The notes under the pieces are model-generated. The model made no database searches. It was not told the DNA's origin and worked only from the letters and a program-made list of their open reading frames with translations. A stretch of 64,000 nucleotides of DNA from SB15 sp964639245 (GTDB lineage: Bacteria > Chloroflexota > Anaerolineae > Aggregatilineales > J027), in the NCBI GenBank assembly GCA_964639245.1, contig CAZXCU010000002.1:740993-804992 (forward strand), in the 5' to 3' direction. Position numbers and translations under genes: made by a program. Positions 25,716 through 33,946 of the stretch are shown here, piece by piece. Every line of letters begins with the position of its first letter. Within the stretch, counting starts at the first letter, position 1.

Positions 25716-27575
25716 ATGTCCATTCGTCTTACATTAGGACAAGCCATAGTTCGTTTCATGATGAATCAATATGTTGAACATGATGGCGAGGAAACCCCAT
25801 TTTTTGCCGGATGCTGGGGAATTTTCGGACATGGCAATATTGGCGGGGTGGCCCAGGCGCTCCAGCAATATGGGCCAAAATTCCGCTACTATCAAACACG
25901 CAATGAGCAAGCGATGGTCATGGCGGCGATGGGGTACGCCAAGATGAAGAATCGCAAACAAACCTTCGCCTGTTTGTCCTCCATCGGCCCCGGTGCAACC
26001 AATATGCTTACAGGGGCTGCCACCGCCACCATTAACCGGATTCCCGTTTTGCTGCTTGCCGGTGATATTTTTGCTGAACGGGTGCAAGCGCCTGTGTTGC
26101 AGCAGCTGGAATCGGAACACTCGCAAGATGTTTCGGTCAATGATTGTTTTAAGCCCGTATCGCGTTATTGGGATCGCCTCACACGGCCTGAACAAGCAAT
26201 CCAATCGCTGCCAGAAATGATGCGTGTTTTGACTTCCCCCGCCGATACAGGCGCAGTGACACTCGCCCTTCCGCAAGACATTCAAACCTACGCCTTTGAT
26301 TACCCCGACAAGTTATTTGAAAAGCGCGTTTGGGTCATCCCGCGCAATCGCCCCGATGTCTCCCAATTACAGAAAGCGGCTTCATGGATTCGCGCCAGCA
26401 AACGCCCCATGATTATCGCGGGGGGTGGGGTTCATTACAGCGAAGCCTGTGAAGCCCTCCTTAATTTTGTTGAGCAAACAGGTATTCCGGTTTCAGAGAC
26501 ACAAGCGGGTAAAGGTTCGCTGCTTTACGACCATCCCTTGAATTTAGGGGGGGTGGGCGTGACCGGCACCAAAGGGGCAAATCTGATTGAACGCGATGCC
26601 GACTTGGTAATCGGTATCGGTACACGCTATACCGACTTCCCGACTGCCTCCAAAACGGCCTTTCAGAATCCCGATGTGCGGTTTATCAATATCAATGTCT
26701 TTGAGATGGATGCCCATAAACATGCTGCTATTCCATTGGTGGGGGATGCCAAGGCGACTTTGGAGGAACTTGCCAAATTGTTGGAAGGGTATCGTAGCGA
26801 TGAAGGTTATCAACAATTGGTTCGCCAATACAATGCCGAATGGGATGCCGAAGTGACACGGGTTTATAACCTCGAACATGGCCCCCTGATGAGTCAAGGC
26901 GAATTGATTGGGGCTGTCAATGAGCTATCAGATCCGCGTGACGTGGTGATGAGTGCCGCAGGGAGCTTTCCCGGTGATTTGCATAAACTGTGGCGCACCC
27001 GTGACCAAAAGGGCTATCACCTTGAATATGGCTATTCTACGATGGGTTACGAAATCGCCGGTGGCTTGGGAATCAAATTAGCAGACCCTACCCGCGATGT
27101 TTTTGTCATGGTTGGCGATGCCTCCTTCCTCATGATGAACAGTGAGATTGTGACCTCAATTCAAGAAGGTCAGAAAATCATCATCATGGTCAGCAACAAC
27201 AATGGTTATTCCAGTGTGGGGCGCGTCTCGGAACAGGTAGGGAGTGAGGGCTTCGGTTGCCACTATCGATATCGAGGCGAGTCCGGTTGGTATGATGGCG
27301 ATTTACTCCCCGTCGACTTTGCCAAAATTGCGGAAGGGATGGGCGCAATGGGTATCCACGCCAACACGCGGGACAAACTTGCCGATGCCATTCAACAGGC
27401 CAAACAAGCGGATCGCACAACCGTTATTGTTACCGAAACCGACTGGCACGAACGTGTTCCGGGATATGGCTTCTGGTGGGATATGGCAACGGCCCATGTT
27501 TCCGAAATGGAAGAGGTCAACAAAGCCCGTCAAGATTACGAAGCGGAAAAACAGAACCAACGCTATCTGATTTAG
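25716..27575 (+). CDS. iolD: 3D-(3,5/4)-trihydroxycyclohexane-1,2-dione hydrolase
   Basis: A 619-residue thiamine diphosphate enzyme that opens the cyclitol ring in myo-inositol breakdown. Three-domain layout as in acetolactate synthase: N-terminal Pyr domain with RNEQAMVMAAMGYAK (catalytic Glu), middle domain with AGGGVHYS, C-terminal PP domain with MVGDASFLMM and the ThDP/Mg ligand SNNNGYSS. The length and sequence match IolD. First gene of iolD-iolB-iolC-iolE-iolG, behind a near-consensus promoter. Confidence 0.93.
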   Translation: MSIRLTLGQAIVRFMMNQYVEHDGEETPFFAGCWGIFGHGNIGGVAQALQQYGPKFRYYQTRNEQAMVMAAMGYAKMKNRKQTFACLSSIGPGATNMLTGAATATINRIPVLLLAGDIFAERVQAPVLQQLESEHSQDVSVNDCFKPVSRYWDRLTRPEQAIQSLPEMMRVLTSPADTGAVTLALPQDIQTYAFDYPDKLFEKRVWVIPRNRPDVSQLQKAASWIRASKRPMIIAGGGVHYSEACEALLNFVEQTGIPVSETQAGKGSLLYDHPLNLGGVGVTGTKGANLIERDADLVIGIGTRYTDFPTASKTAFQNPDVRFININVFEMDAHKHAAIPLVGDAKATLEELAKLLEGYRSDEGYQQLVRQYNAEWDAEVTRVYNLEHGPLMSQGELIGAVNELSDPRDVVMSAAGSFPGDLHKLWRTRDQKGYHLEYGYSTMGYEIAGGLGIKLADPTRDVFVMVGDASFLMMNSEIVTSIQEGQKIIIMVSNNNGYSSVGRVSEQVGSEGFGCHYRYRGESGWYDGDLLPVDFAKIAEGMGAMGIHANTRDKLADAIQQAKQADRTTVIVTETDWHERVPGYGFWWDMATAHVSEMEEVNKARQDYEAEKQNQRYLI

Positions 27576-27578
27576 ACT

Positions 27579-27707
27579 CTATTCGTAAATGTTGTTCGGC
27601 CAGTCTCGTAAAAAAGTCGGCTATATGGATGCGTGCTGCGGGGGGAATCAATTCCCCCGCAATGTGTGCAAAGTCATCTCATGCAGTTTTATAACGCACC
27701 TTACGCA
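27579..27707. repeat. Spacer element with CTATTCGTAAA and inverted 15-mer
   Basis: The iolD-iolB spacer starts, 4 bases after the iolD stop, with CTATTCGTAAA (27579-27589), one mismatch from the ends of the element at 33820-33893, and ends with AACGCACCTTACGCA (27693-27707), the inverse of 23596-23610. Between them is a G-rich hairpin (27638-27660). It looks like a decayed small mobile element inside an operon; iolB and later genes would have to be read through it. Confidence 0.5.
27638..27660 (+). other. GC-rich hairpin in iolD-iolB spacer
   Basis: GCGGGGGGAAT-C-AATTCCCCCGC is an almost perfect inverted repeat with no T-run, so it is more likely an mRNA stability or processing hairpin, or part of the repeat element, than a terminator. 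Confidence 0.55.
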
Positions 27708-27739
27708 GAATAAGCCGGCAAATTTAAGGATGAGTTCTC

Positions 27740-28639
27740 ATGACCATCCTGCACGAACCATCTTCTTTTATGTTATTTTTTTTGGTAAGAAAGGCATCCT
27801 TCATGCGGATTCCTGCAATCACCAACCAGCCGGACATAGTTGCTCAAGTGACGGCTGAACAGGCGGGTTGGCATTTACTCAATATGACGATTCGTCATTT
27901 GAAGCGTGGACAGCGATGGGTCTCTCACACCGGCGATAACGAATACGTTCATGTGATTCTCGGCGGGAGGTGTTCTATCCATACCTCGCAGGGAGACTTT
28001 CTCGATGTTGGAGGCAGGGAAGATGTTTTTAGTGGCTTGCCGTCTGCCCTGTATCTACCCCGCAGAATTAATTTTGAGATTGAAGCCCTAACCCCAAACC
28101 TAGAATTTGCGACCTGCTGGGTTCCCACTGACGAAGACCACCCCATCCAATTGATTACCTCAGACACTGTAACGGTCGATTTACGCGGTGGCGGGAATGC
28201 CTCACGGCAGGTAGTCAATATCATTCCCCCCGGTTTTGATTGCCACCGAATTGTATGCGTTGAGGCTTATATTCCCGGTGGGAATTGGGCGGGCTATCCA
28301 CCGCATAAGCATGATGAACACCGCGAAGATGATTCAGGCAAAGTGTTAGAAGCTGACCTCGAAGAGATTTACTTTTATAAGCTCCAGCCAGAACAAGGGT
28401 ATGCCCTCCAGCGCATTTACACCGCTGACCACGACCAGACCTTTTTAGCGCAAAATAACGACACCATCTTGATTCACGAAGGTTATCATCCCACCACAAG
28501 CGCACCGGGTTACACCACCTACCTGCTTAATTTTCTGGCGGGTTCGGCACAGTCGCTGGCGAATAGCGAAGATCCCGCCCATGTCTGGGCAAAGCAATCG
28601 TTGGGGGAACTTGACCCCCGATTGCCGATAGTACGGTAG
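27740..28639 (+). CDS. iolB: 5-deoxy-glucuronate isomerase
   Basis: A 299-residue IolB-family bicupin that turns 5-deoxy-D-glucuronate into 5-dehydro-2-deoxygluconate. The metal site YPPHKHDEH and LEEIYFYK are present, and GYHPTTSAPGYTTYLLNFLAG matches the family end. The ATG at 27740 has AAGGA 9 bases upstream; the frame also has ATG at 27770 and 27803, the former giving an N-terminus (MLFFLVRK) closer to known IolB, so the first ten residues are uncertain. Position between iolD and iolC supports the true inositol role. Confidence 0.9.
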   Translation: MTILHEPSSFMLFFLVRKASFMRIPAITNQPDIVAQVTAEQAGWHLLNMTIRHLKRGQRWVSHTGDNEYVHVILGGRCSIHTSQGDFLDVGGREDVFSGLPSALYLPRRINFEIEALTPNLEFATCWVPTDEDHPIQLITSDTVTVDLRGGGNASRQVVNIIPPGFDCHRIVCVEAYIPGGNWAGYPPHKHDEHREDDSGKVLEADLEEIYFYKLQPEQGYALQRIYTADHDQTFLAQNNDTILIHEGYHPTTSAPGYTTYLLNFLAGSAQSLANSEDPAHVWAKQSLGELDPRLPIVR

Positions 28640-28650
28640 GAGAACACAGC

Positions 28651-29655
28651 ATGACCTATGATTTGTTGAATATGGGACGCTGCTCTATTGATTTGTACTC
28701 AAATGATGTGGGGTCGCCGTTTGTGGACATCAAAAGTTTTTCGGCTTATGTCGGCGGTTCCCCCACCAACATCTGTGTAGGCGCACGCCGACTCGGATTG
28801 GACGCTGCATTGCTGACAGCCGTTGGGAATGATCCGGTGGGTGATTTCGTCTTAAATTTTTTAAAGAACGAAGGGGTTAATATTGACCTGATTCCCCGCA
28901 AAGCCGACAAACAGACCAGTGCGGTGGTATTGGGTATCGAACCCCCGCACAGTTTCCCGGTTAATTTTTACCGCGAAAATTGTGCAGACATTGCCCTCAC
29001 CATTGATGATGTACTCGCATCCCCCGTTGCCGATTGTAAGATATTCCAATTTGCGGGAACCAATCTTTCAAAAGAACCCAGCCGGAGTGCCACCCTTTTC
29101 GCTGCGGAAACGGCGCGTACAGCAGGGGCAAAGATTGTCCTAGATATTGATTTCCGCCCTAACCAGTGGCACGATGTTCGCGCTTTTGGGGTAGCGATAC
29201 GCGCTGTCTTGCGTCTGGTGGATGTCGTGATCGGCACACAGGATGAAATCAACGCTGCTCTGTTGAGCAACCTCGACCAGATAACAAAAACCCATTCCGT
29301 CTCAGATACAAAGGTTGAAGGCGATACTGACCGCGCTATTCAGCATTTGTTGTCTTTTGGCCCCGCTGTCTTGATTGAAAAACGTGGGGAGCAGGGCGCA
29401 CGCATCCATTCTCAAACAGGGCAAATTATCGATGTTCCCGGTTTTCCGGTGAAAATCTACAGCATTCTAGGGGCGGGGGATGCTTTTGGCGCTGGCTTTT
29501 TATATGGTTACGTTAAAGGCTGGGACTTCTATCGGGCGGTGCGACTCGGGAATGCTTGCGGCGCGATTGTGGTCACAAAGCACGGTTGTGCCAACTTCAT
29601 GCCCACCCTGCCAGAAGTTGAATCGTTTGTTATGCCTTATGGAGGATTAGATTAA
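28651..29655 (+). CDS. iolC: 5-dehydro-2-deoxygluconokinase
   Basis: A 334-residue PfkB-family sugar kinase. N-terminal NMGRCSIDLYSNDVGSPF and YVGGSPTNICVGARRLG are characteristic of IolC, and the C-terminal GAGDAFGAGFLYG holds the catalytic Asp. It phosphorylates 5-dehydro-2-deoxygluconate. AGGAG precedes the ATG; 11 bases after iolB. Confidence 0.93.
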   Translation: MTYDLLNMGRCSIDLYSNDVGSPFVDIKSFSAYVGGSPTNICVGARRLGLDAALLTAVGNDPVGDFVLNFLKNEGVNIDLIPRKADKQTSAVVLGIEPPHSFPVNFYRENCADIALTIDDVLASPVADCKIFQFAGTNLSKEPSRSATLFAAETARTAGAKIVLDIDFRPNQWHDVRAFGVAIRAVLRLVDVVIGTQDEINAALLSNLDQITKTHSVSDTKVEGDTDRAIQHLLSFGPAVLIEKRGEQGARIHSQTGQIIDVPGFPVKIYSILGAGDAFGAGFLYGYVKGWDFYRAVRLGNACGAIVVTKHGCANFMPTLPEVESFVMPYGGLD

Positions 29656-29657
29656 AC

Positions 29658-30554
29658 ATGGCGTTCAAAATTGCGAATGCTCCCTGTTCATGGGGGATTT
29701 ATGAATTTAAAGATATTGCGCCGAAATACCCCTACAGCCGAGTGTTGGATGAAATTGTCGAAACAGGATACGCCGGGCTAGAATATGGCCCTTGGGGGTA
29801 TCTGCCCACTGACCCCGACCTATTAAAAGAAGAACTCGCCAAACGGAATCTGCAACTCCTTTCCTCTTTTGTCCCTGTCAAACTCGTGGATGCCGCCGCC
29901 CATCAAGCAGGGTTGGCGCACGCGCTCAAAGTAGGGCGTGTCTTGGCAGCCGTTGGGGCAAAGTTTCTTGTCCTATCGGATGATAATGGGACTGTACCAG
30001 AGGCGGTCAAGATGGCGGGGCGGATTCAAGGGGCGCGGTTGTCGGCTGACCAATGGGATGTGTTTGCCGCCGGAGTTAATTTGATTGCGCGTGAAGTCCA
30101 CGATCAGTTAGGGTTGAATGTCGTTTTTCATCATCACTGCGCCGGATACGTAGAAACCGCCGAAGAAACACGCCAATTGATGAAGCGGGCCGACCCCGAT
30201 TTAGTCGGGTTGTGCTTGGATACTGGACATTGGCATTACGCAGGCGGCAACGCCCTCGATGCCATTCACGAATATGGCGAGCGGGTACGCTATTTACACT
30301 TTAAGGACTGTGACCCGCGTATTCGTCAACGCTGTATTGAACAAGAACTCGACCACTTTCAGGCAACCGGTCAGGGGGTCTATTGCGAACTCGGTCAGGG
30401 CGATGTTGACTTTCCGGGGATCTTCGCCGCCATAGAAAAACTCGGTTATGACGGTTGGGTCATTGTCGAGCAGGATGTTTTGGTCGATGATTTGGCAGCC
30501 CCCAAACTCAGCGCACAACGCAACCGCGATTATCTTCATCAATTAGGCTACTAA
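29658..30554 (+). CDS. iolE: Inosose dehydratase (IolE-like TIM barrel)
   Basis: A 298-residue xylose-isomerase-like TIM barrel. The start FKIANAPCSWG is the family mark of inosose dehydratase, with FHHHCAGYVET, LCLDTGHWHYAGG and HFKDCDP carrying metal ligands. It removes water from 2-keto-myo-inositol to give the diketone used by IolD. It follows iolC by 2 bases. Related inosose isomerases (IolI) are shorter and lack the start motif. Confidence 0.9.
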   Translation: MAFKIANAPCSWGIYEFKDIAPKYPYSRVLDEIVETGYAGLEYGPWGYLPTDPDLLKEELAKRNLQLLSSFVPVKLVDAAAHQAGLAHALKVGRVLAAVGAKFLVLSDDNGTVPEAVKMAGRIQGARLSADQWDVFAAGVNLIAREVHDQLGLNVVFHHHCAGYVETAEETRQLMKRADPDLVGLCLDTGHWHYAGGNALDAIHEYGERVRYLHFKDCDPRIRQRCIEQELDHFQATGQGVYCELGQGDVDFPGIFAAIEKLGYDGWVIVEQDVLVDDLAAPKLSAQRNRDYLHQLGY

Positions 30555-30568
30555 AGGATAGAGAAAAC

Positions 30569-31582
30569 ATGACAAATATTGGAATTGGGGTCATTGGTTT
30601 AGGCCGAATGGGGCGTGTCTATGGTTCTTTTGTCGCCTCTCAGGTTGAAGGAGCGCGATTGGTCGCTTTATCGGATAATCGCCCTGATGCCCTAGAATCA
30701 TTTTCGGGTTCAGTCAAAACCTATACAGATTATCACGACCTGCTTGCCAACCCGGATGTTACCGGAGTCATCATTGCCACCCCGACCAGTACCCATCGTG
30801 AGGTGGTCATTGCGGCGGCTGAGGCAGGCAAAGCGATTTTCTGCGAAAAACCCACTGCGCTGACACTCGCCGCGACAGATGAAATGATTGCGGCTATCGA
30901 AAAAGCCGCCGTGATGTTTCAGGTTGGATTTATGCGCCGTTTTGACAAACACTATGCGGCAGCCTATGCCCAGATTGAAGCTGGAAAAATTGGAACTCCC
31001 ATCGTTGTCCGATCTATAGGACGCGATCCCTTTCGCACCAGCCTCGAATTTGCCAACCCTGCCGTAAGCGGTGGGTTGATCGTCGATATGGCAATTCACG
31101 ATTTTGATATTGTGCGCTGGATGACAGGAGCCGAGATTGAGCGAGTTTACACCGAAGTCAGTTCCATGAAGTATCCTGAATTATCGCAGGTAGGTGACGT
31201 AGACAATGCCATGATCAATCTGCGCTTTGTGGGCGGACAGCTTGGCAATATTGAAGTCAGCCGTACTTCTGGTTATGGCTACGATATTCGCGCTACGGTG
31301 GTTGGCACAGAAGGCACGCTAGAAATCGGCTATTTACAAGAAACGGCGGTTGTCCGGTTGAATAAGGAAGGCTTCCAGCATGATATTGTGCCATATTTTC
31401 AAGAGCGCTTTGGGGCCGCGTATACCGCCCAGATTGCTCACTTTGTGGAATGTTTACAACAAGACAAAGCCCCCATCGTCAACCATGTTGATGCCCGTGC
31501 TGCCCTGCAAGGTGCGCTAGCGGCAACGCAGTCCCAACATGAAGGGCGCGTTGTATGGGTCAAAGAAGTCGCGTCGGACTGA
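30569..31582 (+). CDS. iolG: Inositol 2-dehydrogenase
   Basis: A 337-residue Gfo/Idh/MocA oxidoreductase. GVIGLGRMGRVYG cofactor loop, FCEKPTALTLAAT with the active Lys, MRRFDKHYAAA, and DMAIHDFDIVRWM with the catalytic His/Asp pair, all as in IolG. It starts the pathway by oxidising myo-inositol to inosose. Last gene of the operon; a terminator follows. iolJ (aldolase), iolA and an inositol transporter are not in the window. Confidence 0.9.
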   Translation: MTNIGIGVIGLGRMGRVYGSFVASQVEGARLVALSDNRPDALESFSGSVKTYTDYHDLLANPDVTGVIIATPTSTHREVVIAAAEAGKAIFCEKPTALTLAATDEMIAAIEKAAVMFQVGFMRRFDKHYAAAYAQIEAGKIGTPIVVRSIGRDPFRTSLEFANPAVSGGLIVDMAIHDFDIVRWMTGAEIERVYTEVSSMKYPELSQVGDVDNAMINLRFVGGQLGNIEVSRTSGYGYDIRATVVGTEGTLEIGYLQETAVVRLNKEGFQHDIVPYFQERFGAAYTAQIAHFVECLQQDKAPIVNHVDARAALQGALAATQSQHEGRVVWVKEVASD

Positions 31583-31614
31583 CGACTGCTCAGTTATCTC
31601 ACCCATCGATTACA

Positions 31615-31645
31615 AGAACGCGCCCCAATGCGCGTTCTCGTTTTT
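31615..31645 (+). terminator. Terminator of the iol operon
   Basis: Perfect 9-bp stem AGAACGCGC (31615-31623) and GCGCGTTCT (31630-31638), 6-base loop, then CGTTTTT. Also lies 18 bases beyond the end of the convergent aldo/keto reductase gene. Confidence 0.9.
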
Positions 31646-31662
31646 GTGCTAGCATCAGCACC

Positions 31663-32634
31663 TTAGTACCGATTGCCAATCACCTTGATCTGTGTCATAG
31701 CGTTAGCGATTTGAGCCAGATCCTCTGCTGTCAATTGAATATCAACGGCAGCATTGTTCTCTTCTAAACGATGAAGTTTCCGACTCCCCGGAATTGGGAC
31801 AATCCAAGATTTTTGAGCTAACAACCACGCCAGCGCAATTTGGGCTGGGGTCGCCTCATGGTTTGCCGCAATCTGCTCAAGTAGGTCAACCACCGCCCGG
31901 TTGGCGTTGATGGCTTCCTTTGTAAAGCGTGGGTTACGGGCGCGAATGTCGTTATCGGCAAAAGAAGCATTTTCGTCAATCTTTCCCGTTAAGTAACCTC
32001 TGCCCAAGGGACTATAGGGGACTAGCCCGATCCCAAGTTCTTCACACGTTGGCAAAATTTCGGCTTCAATGGGTGTCCACCAGATAGAATACTCACTTTG
32101 CAGGGCAGCCACCGGTTGAACCGCGTGAGCGCGACGAAGGGTGGGCGCGTCCGATTCAGAAAGCCCAAAATGTTTCACCTTGCCTGCTTGGATCAAATCC
32201 TTGACCGCTCCCGCCACCTCCTCAACCGGGACATTGGGGTCTGGACGGTGCTGATAAAACAAGTCAATGGCTTCCACCCGCAGCCGCTTGAGTGATGCCT
32301 CTGCCACCCGCTTAATTTGTTCTGGTCGGCTATCCAAACCGGAGCCGGGAGCTGGGCCTGTTCCGTCCTCAGCATGTTTGAATCCAAACTTGGTCGCAAT
32401 CACCACACGATTCTTAAACGGTTCAAGCGCCTCGCCGACCAGCAGTTCATTGGTGAATGGCCCATAGACTTCTGCGGTATCAAAAAATGTGATACCCCGA
32501 TCCACTGCCTGATGCAAAAATTCAATCATCTCCTGATGGGTTCCAATCGGCGCATCACCGAAGCTCATTCGCATACATCCGAGTCCAAGCGCCGAAACTT
32601 CTAGGCCGCTATTTCCTAATTGACGGGTTTGCAT
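31663..32634 (-). CDS. Aldo/keto reductase
   Basis: A 323-residue NADPH-dependent reductase of aldehydes or ketones. The catalytic tetrad is visible: Asp52, Tyr57 (DTAEVYGPF), Lys82 (ATKFGF) and His129 (FYQHRPD). Cofactor residues near IPIPGSRKLHRLEEN. It is divergent from an AraC regulator, the frequent arrangement for AKRs induced by toxic aldehydes. Substrate unknown. Confidence 0.92.
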   Translation of the reverse strand: MQTRQLGNSGLEVSALGLGCMRMSFGDAPIGTHQEMIEFLHQAVDRGITFFDTAEVYGPFTNELLVGEALEPFKNRVVIATKFGFKHAEDGTGPAPGSGLDSRPEQIKRVAEASLKRLRVEAIDLFYQHRPDPNVPVEEVAGAVKDLIQAGKVKHFGLSESDAPTLRRAHAVQPVAALQSEYSIWWTPIEAEILPTCEELGIGLVPYSPLGRGYLTGKIDENASFADNDIRARNPRFTKEAINANRAVVDLLEQIAANHEATPAQIALAWLLAQKSWIVPIPGSRKLHRLEENNAAVDIQLTAEDLAQIANAMTQIKVIGNRY

Positions 32635-32802
32635 GTTCTATACTCCTATGGGATACCTTCGTTCTTTCGTTCTGCCGATTTCGATAGAGAAGGTATAATT
32701 TATTACTGACTGAAAGAAAGCCCACGCCTTGAATATTGCTGCGGGTTGTTTTCATGAAGATCTGAGATCCTTGATATGAATTATCAACGAATTTGCGGCA
32801 AA

Positions 32803-32840
32803 ATGATTGCAGGATTCTCTAGGATGATTGCAGAATTCTC
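32803..32840. promoter_or_regulatory. Two 17-bp direct repeats, probable AraC operator
   Basis: ATGATTGCAGGATTCTC (32803-32819) and ATGATTGCAGAATTCTC (32824-32840) differ at one base and are spaced by 21 bp, two helical turns, as for paired AraC monomer sites. They lie in the spacer (32635-32873) between the AKR and AraC genes. Confidence 0.75.
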
Positions 32841-32873
32841 CAAATAATATTTCAATGAGATTGAGTGAATGCG

Positions 32874-33815
32874 ATGGAAAATCATACCCAGACAAGCCGT
32901 GATGAACAGCGTTTGCAGGCGAGTCGTGAAGAACTCGTGGAGCGCCTTGGGCAAGCGCTGGTCGAAGATGGGGTTATTGAACCGCTTTCAGAGCTTCATT
33001 TAGTCCGTTTGTCAACCCCACGAGAAAGAGTCCATAGTGTCCTTGAGCCATCCTTGTGTGTGATTGCTCAAGGGCGCAAAGAGGTCTTTGTGGGCAATAC
33101 CCGCTATCAGTATGACCCCATCCATTACCTTCTTGCCACAATGGAGTTACCGCGAGCGAGCCAAGTGCTAGAAGCATCACCGCAACAACCCTATCTCAGC
33201 CTCCGCCTAAGCCTTGACCCCACGCTGGTGAGTTCTGTTTTAGTTGAAGCAGAATACCTTATCCCATTGAATAATGCCGAAGTACGCGCAATCAATGTCT
33301 GCGCCCTAGATGTCGAACTCTTGGATGCGGTGCTGCGCTTGGTTCGGCTGATAGATTCTCCAGAAGAAGCACGAATATTGATGCCACTCATCAAACGAGA
33401 AATTGTCTATCGCTTGATGAGCCACCAACAAGGCGCTAGACTCCATCATCTCATGGTTTCTGGGGGATATTCCTCAAACATGGCGAGCGCAATTAAGCGA
33501 CTGCGCGAAAATTTAGACCAATCTTTCCGTATAGAAGAACTCGCCCAAGATATCGGGATGAGTGTGTCGAGTTTTCACCAACATTTTAAAGCGGCTATTG
33601 GCATGAGTCCCTTGCAATTTCAGAAACAGCTTCGGCTACAGGAAGCGCGTCGCCTGATGCTGGGTGAAAACCTTGATGCCACAAGTGCCGCTTATCGTGT
33701 TGGATATAACGATGTTTCGTACTTTAACCGTGAATACAAAAAGCGCTTTGGAGAACCCCCAAGACGGGATGTACAGCGATTACACAGTAGACAACTCGAA
33801 GGCGCGATTGATTAA
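32874..33815 (+). CDS. AraC-family transcriptional regulator
   Basis: A 313-residue regulator: N-terminal cupin-like AraC_N domain (about 15-170; SVLEPSLCVIAQGRKEVFVG) and two C-terminal HTH motifs (about 205-305; FRIEELAQDIGMSVSSFHQHFK and SAAYRVGYNDVSYFNREYKKRFG). This domain pair is typical of regulators of adjacent reductase genes such as YqhC. ATG at 32874 chosen; a GTG nine bases earlier is possible. No strong ribosome site is seen for either. Confidence 0.9.
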   Translation: MENHTQTSRDEQRLQASREELVERLGQALVEDGVIEPLSELHLVRLSTPRERVHSVLEPSLCVIAQGRKEVFVGNTRYQYDPIHYLLATMELPRASQVLEASPQQPYLSLRLSLDPTLVSSVLVEAEYLIPLNNAEVRAINVCALDVELLDAVLRLVRLIDSPEEARILMPLIKREIVYRLMSHQQGARLHHLMVSGGYSSNMASAIKRLRENLDQSFRIEELAQDIGMSVSSFHQHFKAAIGMSPLQFQKQLRLQEARRLMLGENLDATSAAYRVGYNDVSYFNREYKKRFGEPPRRDVQRLHSRQLEGAID

Positions 33816-33819
33816 GAAC

Positions 33820-33893
33820 CTATCCGTAAACGCTGGCCTTCAGGCCAGTGAACACCGCCCTAAGGGACTGCGTTAAAATGAATTTACGGATAG
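33820..33893. repeat. 74-bp MITE-like element with 11-bp terminal inverted repeats
   Basis: Perfect ends CTATCCGTAAA (33820-33830) and TTTACGGATAG (33883-33893), and an internal hairpin CTGGCCT-TC-AGGCCAG (33833-33848). It starts a few bases after the AraC gene stop. The 16-mer AGAACCTATCCGTAAA at its left end recurs at 63950-63965. No flanking target duplication is obvious. Confidence 0.7.
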
Positions 33894-33946
33894 ATACTAA
33901 AACAACCGAAAACGATTAACGTGAATTTATTAAAGGAGAATGACCT

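Noticed and set aside
27638..27660. Terminator inside the iol operon
   Set aside because: The hairpin is strong but has no T-run and the genes after it have no promoter of their own.
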